Assembly: GCA_008711295.1 (NCBI GenBank)
Contig: VUYV01000404.1
Location: 546,272 to 610,271, forward strand
Direction: 5' to 3'
DNA from: Anarhynchus alexandrinus
Taxonomy: Eukaryota; Chordata; Aves; Charadriiformes; Charadriidae
Length of the DNA stretch: 64,000 nt
Part shown: in pieces, positions 33,862 to 45,700 of the stretch
Numbering within the stretch: position 1 is the stretch's first letter
How the letters are laid out: the number at the start of each line of letters is the position of its first letter
Made by a program: the position numbers and the translations under genes
Notes under the pieces: generated by a model
Told to the model about the DNA's origin: nothing
Databases searched by the model: none
Seen by the model: the letters and a program-made list of their open reading frames with translations, nothing else

Positions 33862-36800
33862 CCATAAACTGCATGCTCTCTGGCCAGGGGGCTACCGTAA
33901 GCAGTGACCCAGACCTCCTGGGGTGCAGCCTCACCAGCTGCAGGGAGCAGCATGGGGCCCCACAAGGTAAGAGCACCCACAACTCCTGCAGAACGTGAGT
34001 GCAAGTAAGGGGAGCCTGCACCTCCAAACAGGGCAAGGGGGGTACTTGTAATCCGCATGTGCTGTTAGGGAGGGGTTGTGTGTGTAACACTGTGTGTATG
34101 TTTGTGATTGGAACTCCTTGGTATTAGTTATAGAGACATATTTAGAAATTTTTATGGATTTTTTAACATTGTAAATGTGTTCTGCTTCATCTGCTGTATT
34201 AACAATATTCATCCTGCATATATAGTTCATTGATTGCTGGTTAATTACATATCATTAGCAAACTAATAAACCATTTCAAACCTGCTCTTGTTGTAAACTA
34301 TGCAAAATTAATAGTTTTTCTCTATGACACATTCCAACATGAAAGATTCTGTGATTTTATCCTGTGATAGCATTTGAATTGTCAAAGTGGTGTTGGGAAT
34401 TCTTTGGGAAGGCAGTAGTTAACACAGGCCAAATTCATGCTCACAAACTTTTCTATGTGTGCTTGAATTCATCAGTTGAGAAGTAGCTAGTCTCTTGCTC
34501 CATGCACCCAGCATCATGCCCTAATATTAACATCCAAGTTTCAAGGGGACCAGGTTTTCCAGAGCTGAGCCCTGTATACATTTAAGAGAGCAGTTCTCAG
34601 TGCATTGATTTTTATTCAGAACACAACTCCTCTGCAAACGTCAAATATGGGGAAGAATCTGACCTTTTAAACCTTTCTGAATATTTAACCCAGTTTGCCC
34701 AGGTACCAGAATTGTGTAATCTTCTTGCTGTTTTGGGATAACTGAAGAGGCAGAAGGAAACAGAGACAGAATTGCAACCTCACAGCATTCTGACTTCTCC
34801 TAAAAATTCTTAGAAACAAGACTGCCATTATTCCATAAGGAACCTCGCTGTTGTGTTTGTCCTTCCTGTTTTTCAAGGCACAATCTACCCCCTAGTGTAC
34901 AGTCGAACTGAGATTATGTTCTCACCCCTTCATGAGCATGTTCATATCCTTTGGTTGTAAAGCAGATACTGTGGTGAGTAGCTGAAGATGACCAGTCTTG
35001 CATAAGGGTTCCTGTGCTCATTTGTCTTTGCATGGGAAAAAAAGAAGTGTTCTGTTAAAATCTGAGTTCACAGGGCTCAAACTCCAGATCACGTTGTTGT
35101 TCAAACATCATTACGCTTCTCATCTTTATATAGACTGCAAGAGGCTATATTTTAGACCTGTCAACAGGGCTAAGAATCATAGCCAACACAGGAAAAGGTT
35201 TAAATTCCTGGCAGTATTGGATGTTGCCGGAGCCAAATGATTAATGGAGAAATGAGAAGATTAAGTAATGGACTCTTTGGAAAAAAGAGATGAAAGTTTG
35301 GGTCAGGGCAAAGGTACAAAAGTAAAATGAAAGAAACATTTAGGAAGGAAATTGCCCTGTATATTATAGGGCGAAGTCATCTTTACACAGACAGGATCTC
35401 CACAAGTCCTTATAACTAGTTTTTCTAGGTTTTTTTTTCTTGTGAATTCTTCCTCTTTCTTCTCTTTGACATTCTGTTACAGCACCGTATGAGTAAATGC
35501 TCAGAGTTAAAGCTAATCCCCATAGAAGAGATGTAAAAGTCTCTAAGTGAACAAGCCAATGAAAAAGAAAAGATTGTCTGAGGCAGAAATGTATTATTTT
35601 AGTATCACTGGTACATTTTATCGGCTAGCACAACAGTAAAGAAGATAATCTGACTAGATCTAGTACTTAAGACAGTGTACACATTAAAAAAAAAATCAGT
35701 CTTGCACCAGGGACTATGGGATTCAAAAGTAAATATGGAAAACCAAACTACAGGTCTGTAAAGCATTAACTCCCACATTTTTAACCCACTGAGACTGCTG
35801 CACAATCTCTGGACAGGATCAATGGAAAGTAAAGAACGTTAAGAGGACTGATAAGCCAAAGTAAAGTGGAAAGTAATAAGAAGAAAACTGTAGACAGTTG
35901 TTTAATACTTGCTTCAGGATCCTAAGCAATGCTTTGGAATGTCAGTGCAATCAAGCTGCAAGAAGAGATGCAAGATAAGCAGAAGAATCTGATGCTGTAT
36001 CATAGTTCAAAAACATAAAAGTACAAATACTTGTTACCTGGTCATTTTGCATCTGAAAAGGGATGTGAAAAATTCAAGAACTACTTCCATCTGAAATTTG
36101 GTTTGAGCTAACTTCTATTTTTACTGCCAAAAAAAAAAAAAGTTTACTTTTCAGAGTCCATCCTTGAAATTTCCTCCTCTTTCTTCTGTTTGTACTAAAA
36201 TATCTTTATGATTCTGAATCTAGATGCTTCTAGTTCTGGCAGTTATTTCTCTAATAAGTTTCACTGGGCATGGCTTGCTGTGGCCTTTGTGGGACATAGT
36301 TGTCTGGTTACATTTCTAAAATTTAATTTTTAAAATTACAGGTTGCTCACCTATACTGATAGATGAGCGAAATACTTTCCCTCTTGTTCTTATCAACTTG
36401 CCCATCAAAACTGAACAACTGTTCCTGGAATTAAAACCTTCAGGGAAAGAGTTCTTGTGGTGAATGGACCATAAAATCTCATTCTGCTGCTGGGACTTAA
36501 AAATATCTGACTTTTTCTTTCAATGCAATTAAAAAAAAATTGCATCAGAAGAATTTTCCTCAGTAAAACACAGTTTCCATTTTAAGAATACCATTTTGCA
36601 AAGATGACTTCTGAGAGAGAAAAATCTAGGCTATTTCCTTGTAGATTTGATTTATTAACATTGAATGCTATTAGCAGCTATTTCACTATGTCAGGCAAAT
36701 CAGTAGTGATCTTGCAGAATGCTTGGATATCACCAAATCTGATTCCTTTCCAAGTAAAAAAATCTGCAGAAGTGTTTTGTTGAACTCCTCCCACAATCAT

Positions 36801-39800
36801 AGAGTGGAGTCTCCACACAGTAATTTAAAAGTTAATATATTGAGTTTGTTTTCAGTTTTACATTCTGGACAGAGTACTTTTTATTAACTTGGAATGACCA
36901 GTTTCAATTTTATTGTTGAAATATATCACAACAGGTGAGACAGCAATACTGTTTGTGGCTGTGCAAAGATGTTAGTCAGCCAAATGTCTTTTATATTTAC
37001 AGGAATCTGTTTATATATAAAGCATCTTCTAATCATGAGAAAAAAAAAAATCTGGATCTGGCTCTGCAAGACTGATGGATTTATATACCACTAAAGACAG
37101 AGGAAAGCTCTTGCTGCTTTATATGTGTAGGAACATCACTCATTTCAATCACCACATTGTCACCTTTAAAGACCAATTTGTTATCCTTTCACTTTTATTG
37201 TTCAAATTACTGGCATCAGGGAAAGAATCTTTTTATAGAGACTGCTATCTAGAATAAGTAACTACTCTAAATCTCACCTTTAGACTCACATTTCTTTGTA
37301 TTTTCTGCATGGATAATCCTATATTCTTGTTACACATTATATTATAGCTTTTGGCATTGACAGCTGCAAAGTATAGATTTAAAGAGAAGTTGGATGAGAG
37401 TTTTAGGCAATTTATACACTTCTCTTTTCATTCCTCACACACTTTTTGGTACCGTAAAAATAGAGGAATTACCCTAAGTAATGGCAGGCTCTTTGAACAA
37501 ATGCATCTAACAAGCGTAAACATCACAGCATATGCCATATTCTTTTATAATATTATGCATAAACTACTTTGATTTTGACTGCGGGCTGTGATATATTGAC
37601 AGTAGAAGGCCAAATTAATGCTGTCTGCTCTTCATAAAAGGCAGGTAGTTAGAATATGCATGTGGAACCTAGACAACGGTTGAACCTAACTTCCAGTGTT
37701 AGACCCTTACAGTTTTTGAAGAAGTGTGCATCCAGATCCAGATCTAAGTTCTATGAGCTTGCCCATGTCTCTGGCTTAGGTCTCCAGATTACAGTATCAA
37801 AGAAAAAATTTCACATTGATTGGTCCAGTTTTTTTCTAAGTGGAAAAATAAACTTTAAAACATCACGATTGTACCTGGAGAACGTAAACTCCATACTACA
37901 GAGTTTGCTAATAATATGATCTATCTTCTGTCCTTTTATGTCTGACTAATCTTTCATTAATAAGGACTTTTTATAAAAACAAATGGGCATATTTTTAGTT
38001 TTCCTTTGCTACATTTGAAATAACAAAAAATTAAAAAAATGACTGATTGTCAATATTTCCAGTTAAGACGTAGATTATTTCATGAATTTTACTCTATATG
38101 GTCTGCTGTTCTTAAAGATTTGATATGCATCTATATTTTTCTGTCTGTCTGCCTCCAATAACAGGAGCTCTCCACATTTGCAGAATTTCAGTCAGAATTC
38201 CAATTGCAGAGAGACCTTTAGGTATCTGAAAGTAAAAGAATTCATTTTTCTTTATATCTGCTTCTTTCTTTCCTTGGCAAGCACTCTCATTGACAGAAGA
38301 CAGCTCCTTCTTAAGGCAAATTAAGTAACAGCAGCTGACAATGTATGATTCATGTGACCTAGGGTCTCACAGTGGTTCTGAGAGGCTTTTAGGTAGAGGA
38401 TGTATTGACACATGGTCCTTATCACACATTAAACCCATAATTGTTGGCACACAATATTCTGATATTAATAAATCCAGTAACCTTCCCCTTTCTATCTCTA
38501 CAGCAGTTGGACAGTAGCCTACTGTCAAATATTACTGGTGGTCTTTTAACAACAGAAGGCATCAAACATACTGAAAGTATATGAAAAGAAATACAATTGT
38601 TGAAGATATGAAAAACTTTGAAGTCTACGTGTATAAAAGGAAGGTAAGACTACATGTTTGATGCAAAAGATCAATGATTACCAACTCTTAAGATAATAAA
38701 TGGCTTATTGCTGGGATTTATGAAAAGGAGATTGTTGTAAACAACAGTTCTTCTATGACATATCAGACATAAATAAGGATATTTTATGAAGAAATAAGGA
38801 AAGAGTTTTTTCAGTGAATCTTTCTGTCAATGCTGTTATGGCATATAGGATGTTTTCCTCATAAAATGTAGAATGTGAGCTATTTTATGTAATATATTGT
38901 TCTAAAGAGACAGTTATGTTTCCACATCCGTAGCTGACTTGGAAAGCTAGCAAATGTTGGAATATCTTCAGGAATATTTTCCTGAAGACACATTTTAGAG
39001 TGTTTTCTTGAAACTTTTTTTTTTTTAATTCTAGCATGAATCCCATCAGATACACAGTATGTAAAGAAAAAAGTCAAAGAACAAATGTAGAAGAGCTTAC
39101 CTTACCTCTAAGTTCCTTATTTGAAGTTCAATGGATTTTGAGTGAGGTGTCTGTGACTTTGAAAATGTTTTGCTGGTAAATTCACTTTACCCAAAACTAA
39201 ATAGGAAGGAATCTTTCTGTAAAGGGATTAAAATGGCCTAACATTAAATCATAGATGTACGTTGACAAATTACAATGCTAGTGTTGAAGTAGTGGTAGTC
39301 TAACACTACAAGGAAGGCAAAATTTATGGGGAAAGTATCTCCTCATTGACTATAGCATTTCTTCTCAGACATGGGGTTTGTCTGTTTATTCACAAGTTGT
39401 CGTCATGCACACATACAAGAACAATCCAAATAGCAGTCACTTAAAAGATAGTTGAGAAACACACAAACAATGTATTAATGCTGGGAAACATCAGGTTAGT
39501 CACAGATATTGCAGAAGCTGAGGGAGAAGCCCTGTGAATTATTTGCTGAGCTCTATTTCTGAGCAGCAGTGAATCAACTTGACTACCACAGGGTGGCATT
39601 GTCAAAGAGGAGTTACATTAACATCTAGTTTATGACTTAAGCCAAACTGTTAAGTCAAAATTCCTCCTTCCCCCGAGGAAAGAAGGCTGGTAAATTTACA
39701 GCTGCTGTAAATCAGGAAAATTCTTGCATTTATTCAGTGGTACTGACCAAGAAGATGGAAAGTCGGGCCATAACTATGCCCAGTGCCAGCACCTTGCCAG

Positions 39801-41556
39801 AGATCCCATCTAAAGTGTGAGTAGCAGGCAGAAAGACAGATTTATTCATGTGTAGTTGAACAACAAAGGTGTAATAGGGCTTTCTTAGTTACCTGACTGG
39901 TTGCCAAATCAAATTTGAGCCTACTTCTTACCGTCTAGCCCTTTTTGGCACTTTGTCACTGGTAAATTGAGTATCAGTCTCCACAATGAGCTTGCAGTAA
40001 GATAAGCCTTATTTTAAAAATCACTAAATAAATGGTTCCATCCTATGGCTGCCTAAGTTTTTAAGCAGCTTCTGAAAACTGGGTTGCAAATACGCTTCAT
40101 TTTCTTGTGTTCAAAAGATAATTTTATGCCTTCGTATTTTATACATGAATCTTTGCAGTTGGTCTACTCTTCTAGATTCTAACCAGATGGATCCCAAAGG
40201 AATACATATGAAGAAAATATTTCTTAAAACTGAAAAAGAAAGAGCATATGTTTTCTGGTCAGCAAAATTATGGTTTGATACGAACATGAAAAAAGCAACA
40301 GTCCTTTTAAGAAAACATGTACTACTATTTGCTGACATTTTGTCAGGTACATAGTAAATGTTATCTTGAGAAACCCAGACAAAATCTACAAACATTTCAA
40401 GAGAGAGCACTGTAAGTATAAAAACCAACAATAGACTAACAAAAACCTAATTATCATGATGGCAAACATACTGTATAGCAATAAAAGGATAGCTGTCAAT
40501 ATTCCTAAAGCAGAAAGGTCACTTTACAATTACAATAGCTTCACTTATCTTCTTTTTGTCTGAAGCTGTCAGCAGAAGATAAATGCCTACATCCACCCTA
40601 ATCACAACATGAGTTTTATCATGTGATGACATGCTTGCCAAAAACAATCATTTAAGCCTTGTCTAGGTAGAGACACTGAAGAAAAATGACCTGGTTTAAC
40701 TTTTATATTACTTAAGCAACAGCAAACCCTTGTATAGAAACAGTAATTTAGGACCGAAATGTCTGTAATTTTGTTTCATTTATTCTTATCTGTAGCCTAA
40801 AAGAAATTGAACATGCCACTGAAAATTTATGCAAACGTACACATTTAGCTAATTTGCTTTGAAGCTACACCTTGAGTCAACTTGGGTTCAGTATGCCTCT
40901 AATAAACAAACTCTTAGTTACTTTAATTAAATACCACAAAGTACAAGAACTGTTAACATGCTGTGGGCCTAATTCTACTCCCATGCCACTGAGTGGCAGG
41001 GCTTCAGTAAGTGTAATAGGACTATTAGTTCCAAATATTAGTTCCATTTCCAAAGTCAAAGCAACAGATCTCTATCGTGTCATGGAAGCAAAAGACACTA
41101 GTTGTAACCAGAAAGGGATGTATCACAAGCTTTTGTAAAAGATGCTCTCATACTTCAAATTTTTGCAACACTGCAGGCCAAGATAGATCATTAGGAATGG
41201 CACGTATGCACCTTGACTAGTTACAAATGAAGTGATTTTTTTTTAATTCATGGCCTACCAGGAGTCCAGAATGAATGTCACCACACTTTTTAATGTGCCA
41301 TACTGTCTCCAAAATTATGAGAACCTAGATGGCTTGTGTAAAGTCCTAGGCTGGTATGCCCAAATGGCTTCTCTTGGTGGAGCTGGCAGGTACCTTTGCC
41401 TGATGACGCACTGAGCATTGTCCAAAAGCTCTTTGAAGTCTTCAGAATGAAAGGCCCTGCTGCTGTACCCTACACTCGCTTACAACATAGCTGTGTAACT
41501 AGCCTACTCTGCCTCCTACAATAGATTAGGAGATATAATAAATTAACATGGGATGA
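33862..41556. other. long non-coding stretch, no gene seen
   Basis: About 7.7 kb. The first 200 bp are GC-rich and may belong to an interrupted LTR (see 33398). The remainder is AT-rich with short frames and A-runs (for example 36128 and 37038). A weak match at 40963-41020 to the amniote repeat text GGGCCTGATTCTGCTCCCAT is too decayed to call. No exon or RNA gene seen. Confidence 0.55.
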
Positions 41557-41631
41557 TGTGCTGGGTTGACCTTGGCTGGCTGCCAGGTGCCGACCAAGCT
41601 GCTCTTTCACTCCCCCTCCTCAGCAGGACAG

Positions 41632-41829
41632 AGGGAGAAAATAAGATGAAAAACTCGTGGACCAAGATAAAGTCAGTTTAATAAAGAAAAATGAAGGTCA
41701 AAGTGCAGAAGAAAAGAAAAGCAAAAAGATTTATTCTCTACTGCCCATCAGCAGCTGATGTCCAGCCACTTCCTGGGAAGCAGAGCCTCAGTATGTATAG
41801 TGGTTGTTTTGGAAGACAAATGCCTTAAT
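41632..41829. repeat. block A, first copy (198 bp)
   Basis: Starts AGGGAGAAAATAAGATG and ends AAATGCCTTAAT. By eye it is identical to 42045-42242. It is followed directly by an N at 41830. The copy is best explained as an assembly duplication; see the finding on this locus. Confidence 0.9.
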
Positions 41830-41830
41830 N
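41830..41830. other. single-base assembly gap
   Basis: One N joining block A copy 1 to block B copy 1. In the true order the 163-N gap probably sits here. Confidence 0.85.
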
Positions 41831-42043
41831 CCCTCCTTTCTCTTAACTTCTATTGCAGAGCATGACATCATATGGTATGGAACATCCTTTTGGTCAGCTT
41901 GGGTCAGCTGACCTGGCTATGTCCCCTCCCAATGTCTTGCCCACCCCCAGCCTATTGGCCATTTGGGGGTAGGTGGTGTTGGAGAGGAAGCATTGATGTT
42001 GTGGGAGCACTGTTCAGCAGTAACCAAAACACTGGTGTGTTAT
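41831..42043. repeat. block B, first copy (213 bp)
   Basis: Starts CCCTCCTTTCTCTTAAC and ends ACTGGTGTGTTAT. It matches 42412-42624 with one difference seen near the start (T against C at the fourth base). It is flanked by single Ns on both sides (41830 and 42044). Confidence 0.9.
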
Positions 42044-42044
42044 N
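42044..42044. other. single-base assembly gap
   Basis: One N joining block B copy 1 to block A copy 2. This order is the reverse of what a simple tandem LTR would need. Confidence 0.85.
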
Positions 42045-42242
42045 AGGGAGAAAATAAGATGAAAAACTCGTGGACCAAGATAAAGTCAGTTTAATAAAGA
42101 AAAATGAAGGTCAAAGTGCAGAAGAAAAGAAAAGCAAAAAGATTTATTCTCTACTGCCCATCAGCAGCTGATGTCCAGCCACTTCCTGGGAAGCAGAGCC
42201 TCAGTATGTATAGTGGTTGTTTTGGAAGACAAATGCCTTAAT
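42045..42242. repeat. block A, second copy (198 bp)
   Basis: Second occurrence of the 41632-41829 block, followed by ATAATA and the run of Ns. No differences from the first copy were noticed. Such identity is not expected of an old duplication in decayed repeat DNA. Confidence 0.9.
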
Positions 42243-42248
42243 ATAATA

Positions 42249-42411
42249 NNNNNNNNNNNNNNNNNNNNNNNNNNNNNNNNNNNNNNNNNNNNNNNNNNNN
42301 NNNNNNNNNNNNNNNNNNNNNNNNNNNNNNNNNNNNNNNNNNNNNNNNNNNNNNNNNNNNNNNNNNNNNNNNNNNNNNNNNNNNNNNNNNNNNNNNNNNN
42401 NNNNNNNNNNN
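42249..42411. other. assembly gap (163 N)
   Basis: A run of 163 Ns inside the LTR. Frames translated across it are meaningless. The flanks are block A copy 2 and block B copy 2. Confidence 0.99.
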
Positions 42412-42624
42412 CCCCCCTTTCTCTTAACTTCTATTGCAGAGCATGACATCATATGGTATGGAACATCCTTTTGGTCAGCTTGGGTCAGCTGACCTGGCTA
42501 TGTCCCCTCCCAATGTCTTGCCCACCCCCAGCCTATTGGCCATTTGGGGGTAGGTGGTGTTGGAGAGGAAGCATTGATGTTGTGGGAGCACTGTTCAGCA
42601 GTAACCAAAACACTGGTGTGTTAT
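42412..42624. repeat. block B, second copy (213 bp)
   Basis: Second occurrence of block B, here continuing without a break into the rest of the LTR (CAACACCATTCTAGC...), so this is probably the genuine copy. Confidence 0.9.
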
Positions 42625-42785
42625 CAACACCATTCTAGCTACAAGCACAAAGCACAGCACTATGACGGCTGCTATGGGAAGTTATCTCCATCCCAGCCAG
42701 AGCCCATACAGAGGAATGGCTTTCTTTGCTAAATTCTCTCTCTGCCTCAAGGCTATGAAATCCTTGGCTCAGCTAAACCACTACA

Positions 42786-45700
42786 ATGGTCAGTGGGAAT
42801 ATAGAGAAAGCTGTTAGTAAGTTGTTCTTCCCCTTTGAACACCAAGAGCAGCATGACAATATGAAAGGAACTGAGGTTCAAACTAGGGTGAATCTTATGA
42901 ACCCACGAAATTACGAGATGCTAAGAAACAACCCTGAATTCTAGTAAATGCCTCTATAATACACAAGGCACCCCTAGGTTGTGCATAAGAATATGAAACA
43001 GAGTATGCTTTTCCCTGCTAGGGAACTGAAGAAAAGAATAGGCAGCAACTTCTAAACAAGTTTCATACAGTTTTGAAGACTCAAGAAGAAAAGCAAGATA
43101 TACCCTCACCAAATCCAAATGGACCCAACTATTATGAGTACATGGCAGTGTGGTTGGCAATGAAGAAAATTCCAAAGAAAACATAAAAGTTTGCAGGAAA
43201 CAACAGTTTTCTCTATAGCAATATTTCAATTTAAAACAATCCCCTCTGTTTCTCTAAAATTGTTGAAATTACCCAGTATAATCTGTCCAAGACCGTACAT
43301 AATATTGCATTAACATTTCTTTTTAAAGGATGTTATCTTGATGATCCATCTTACACACAGTGAAAAATTCTTGTGAAAAATGTATACATGCCATATAAAA
43401 TTAAAAAAAAGATGCTTTTTGAACAGTAATCTTCATAGCTCCCATTCTACTGAATATCTGGATATCCAGGCCTGTTTGCACCTCGAGGTAAGAACAACAG
43501 CTGGCAGCCTTTGGCATCCTGGGAATATTTTCTTCATGTAGGTTCCCTCTGTCTGAGGTAACTTCTAATAGCAAATCAACTTTTACAAAATAAAGAATGT
43601 GTCACATTAACTCTGAGGCAGAGAGGAACACTACAGAGCATAGCAAGTGTCATTTAATTACAAGAAACCACGAGCCTTTTAATTTCCATTTCTGTTGCTT
43701 CTGAGTAATCTGATTTTCCTTCTGGATAGGTGAGATCTGTAGATTGCACTATTCAATAAAAGAATATTCACAGCTAGACACTGCTATATTTTCCTGGGCT
43801 TTGGACAGTACATTTTTTAGTAGTACCATGTCAGTGGAATTTTTAGCATTGAGAGTAAAAATAAAATCCTCCTTTATACGTGAATCTCTATAACAATGTT
43901 GATTACTTACATTATTTCAGCCACCTTATTTATTATTTTCTCTATATTATTTCCTCTGTCTTTCTTTGGGTTCTGAAGTATGGAGAAGATTTTTGCCAGA
44001 AAAAAAGCAATGTCCCTTCTTAAATTTAATTGATGAAAATGGAATCTAAAAAGCAAAGGGTTGCCTAGTAGGTTTCCATGTGATCACCATAGCTATACCA
44101 TCAGCATTCTTCAGATTTTTCTGTTCTTTCTTGAAAGAGGAATTCTTCTCAGCTTTCAAATAATTGTGGGAATTATGTGCTAATATTAGAAGTACAAAAG
44201 AGCAAATAAATAAAGACTATCCTTCCTTCAAGTGAAGATTCACCTGATTAGATCTACATCTCCAAGGCCTGTTTTAACTACTGATATCATAAGGAAACTT
44301 TTAGTACACTACATCTCTCCCTTAGCATTCTGAGAACTCTACTATTGAGATTTGCCTTTTTTTTCCCCTAGACTGTAATTTACATACCTGTAATAAGCAT
44401 ACTATGGAAGAATTCAAAGCATGTTTCACCCATTTAAAGTCTGTATTTAAATTACTGACATTATATTAGCTTACAAAGTAAACTTATTTGCTCTTTTGGG
44501 GCTCAGAAAACAATGATTGCTTCATTTAGGTTTTCATTTTAAATCCAGGTGGAGGATTGATTTTTTAATGTGAGTGGTTAGAGAAATATCTGAATCTAAC
44601 CATAAAAGTAATCGCTTTCTATTCAGAAAGCCCTATGCAGTATTCAAACTGCTGTTTCATATCTACTTTTTTTGGTGGTCATGAAAAGCACTGAAAATGT
44701 GTTCAAATATATTGTATGGGAAAGGAATTACACATCCTCCATTTGGCTTATTCTGTTTTTCTGTCCATTTGCTGTGGAATTCAAGAACACATTTGCTTCT
44801 AATTTTTTGTCAAAAGAAGAAAGATGTGGAAGCCACAGGCAGGACTATCTAAAAGGTGTTGAAAATACTCCTGTGCAAAAGAGAAGGATCTATAAGAATA
44901 ATTTGGTTTTGTTTGTTTGTTTCAAATAAAACTTATTTTTCATTTAGATAGCAGTTGGTTTTGCTCTTAAGCTTTAACTAAAATTTTGAGTTCTCTCTTT
45001 TGTTTAGGAGCAAAATTTAGTAATGAAGTCAAGTATCACAGATGTGATGACAATTATTATAAACAATGGAAAGTGAGATCTGAATAACAGAAATCAAGAG
45101 AGTTGTGGCTTTTTATTTTTATTTTTCTCTCTTGTTTCTCAGGGCTGTGCACAAAGTAGGTCCTCAAACCCTTTCACTGCTCTTAAGGAACTTGGGAGCA
45201 TATCAGATTCAAGTCTTTTGACAAAAGCTGTACATTCACTTTTTTGTCCATAAGCAGAAATAATTCGTTCCAGACCAATGAGTGCATGTGACAAGGGAAT
45301 ATAAGGGTAGAAAACAACAGAATATTTTGGGAAACCTGCAGACACAAAGTTACCGAATCTGTGCTGTTTTAACTCATTCCTCAATGCATTCCTTCTTTAT
45401 CAAGAATTTGTCATCTGACACAGACAGAGAAATGATAGGAGTATTTCTGATCCTTGTTGTCAGAGGCACATAACCTTAAAAAAAGTGGTCTCCTGGGTTT
45501 ATAGCCAGTTCTTTTTCAATCCTAGTTGTCTCTTTTTGGCTTGCAGAAGGAGCTCTTCACTGCTCTGTCTCCACTGGAGGGAACAGAGGGGCTTGCAGAT
45601 GTGGTAAAGCTACTTACAGCTGATGGAAGAGGCTATGGGGCAGGTGGAGAGGACACAATCCGCTCTTTTTGACTCTGACTGAATCTTTCAGGGCACAACC

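Larger units (their letters stand above)
41557..42785 (-). mobile_element. ERV LTR, mis-assembled internally
   Basis: The plus strand begins TGTGCTGGGTTGACCTTGGC and ends GGCTCAGCTAAACCACTACA. In sense orientation (minus strand) it carries GCTGACCAAAAGGATGTTCC then CATATGATGTCATGCTC, and later ATTAAACTGACTTTATC, matching the promoter block and polyadenylation region of avian ERV LTRs. As printed it is 1,229 bp. However, two internal blocks occur twice around Ns, so the real LTR is probably 41557-41829, then a gap, then 42412-42785, that is 647 bp plus the unknown part. No clear target-site duplication could be settled. It is related to the truncated LTR at 61525. Confidence 0.8.

Noticed and set aside
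40963..41020. GGGCCTAATTCTACTCCCATGCCACTGAGTG, like an amniote repeat start
   Set aside because: Only a short weak match; the rest of the repeat cannot be followed.
42171..42452. Two frames running through the N gap
   Set aside because: They exist only because Ns were translated as unknown residues.
45139..45384. 81-codon minus-strand frame with a protein-like composition
   Set aside because: I recognise no family, and the plus strand of the same place has competing open stretches; kept only as part of the 45.1-45.7 kb finding.
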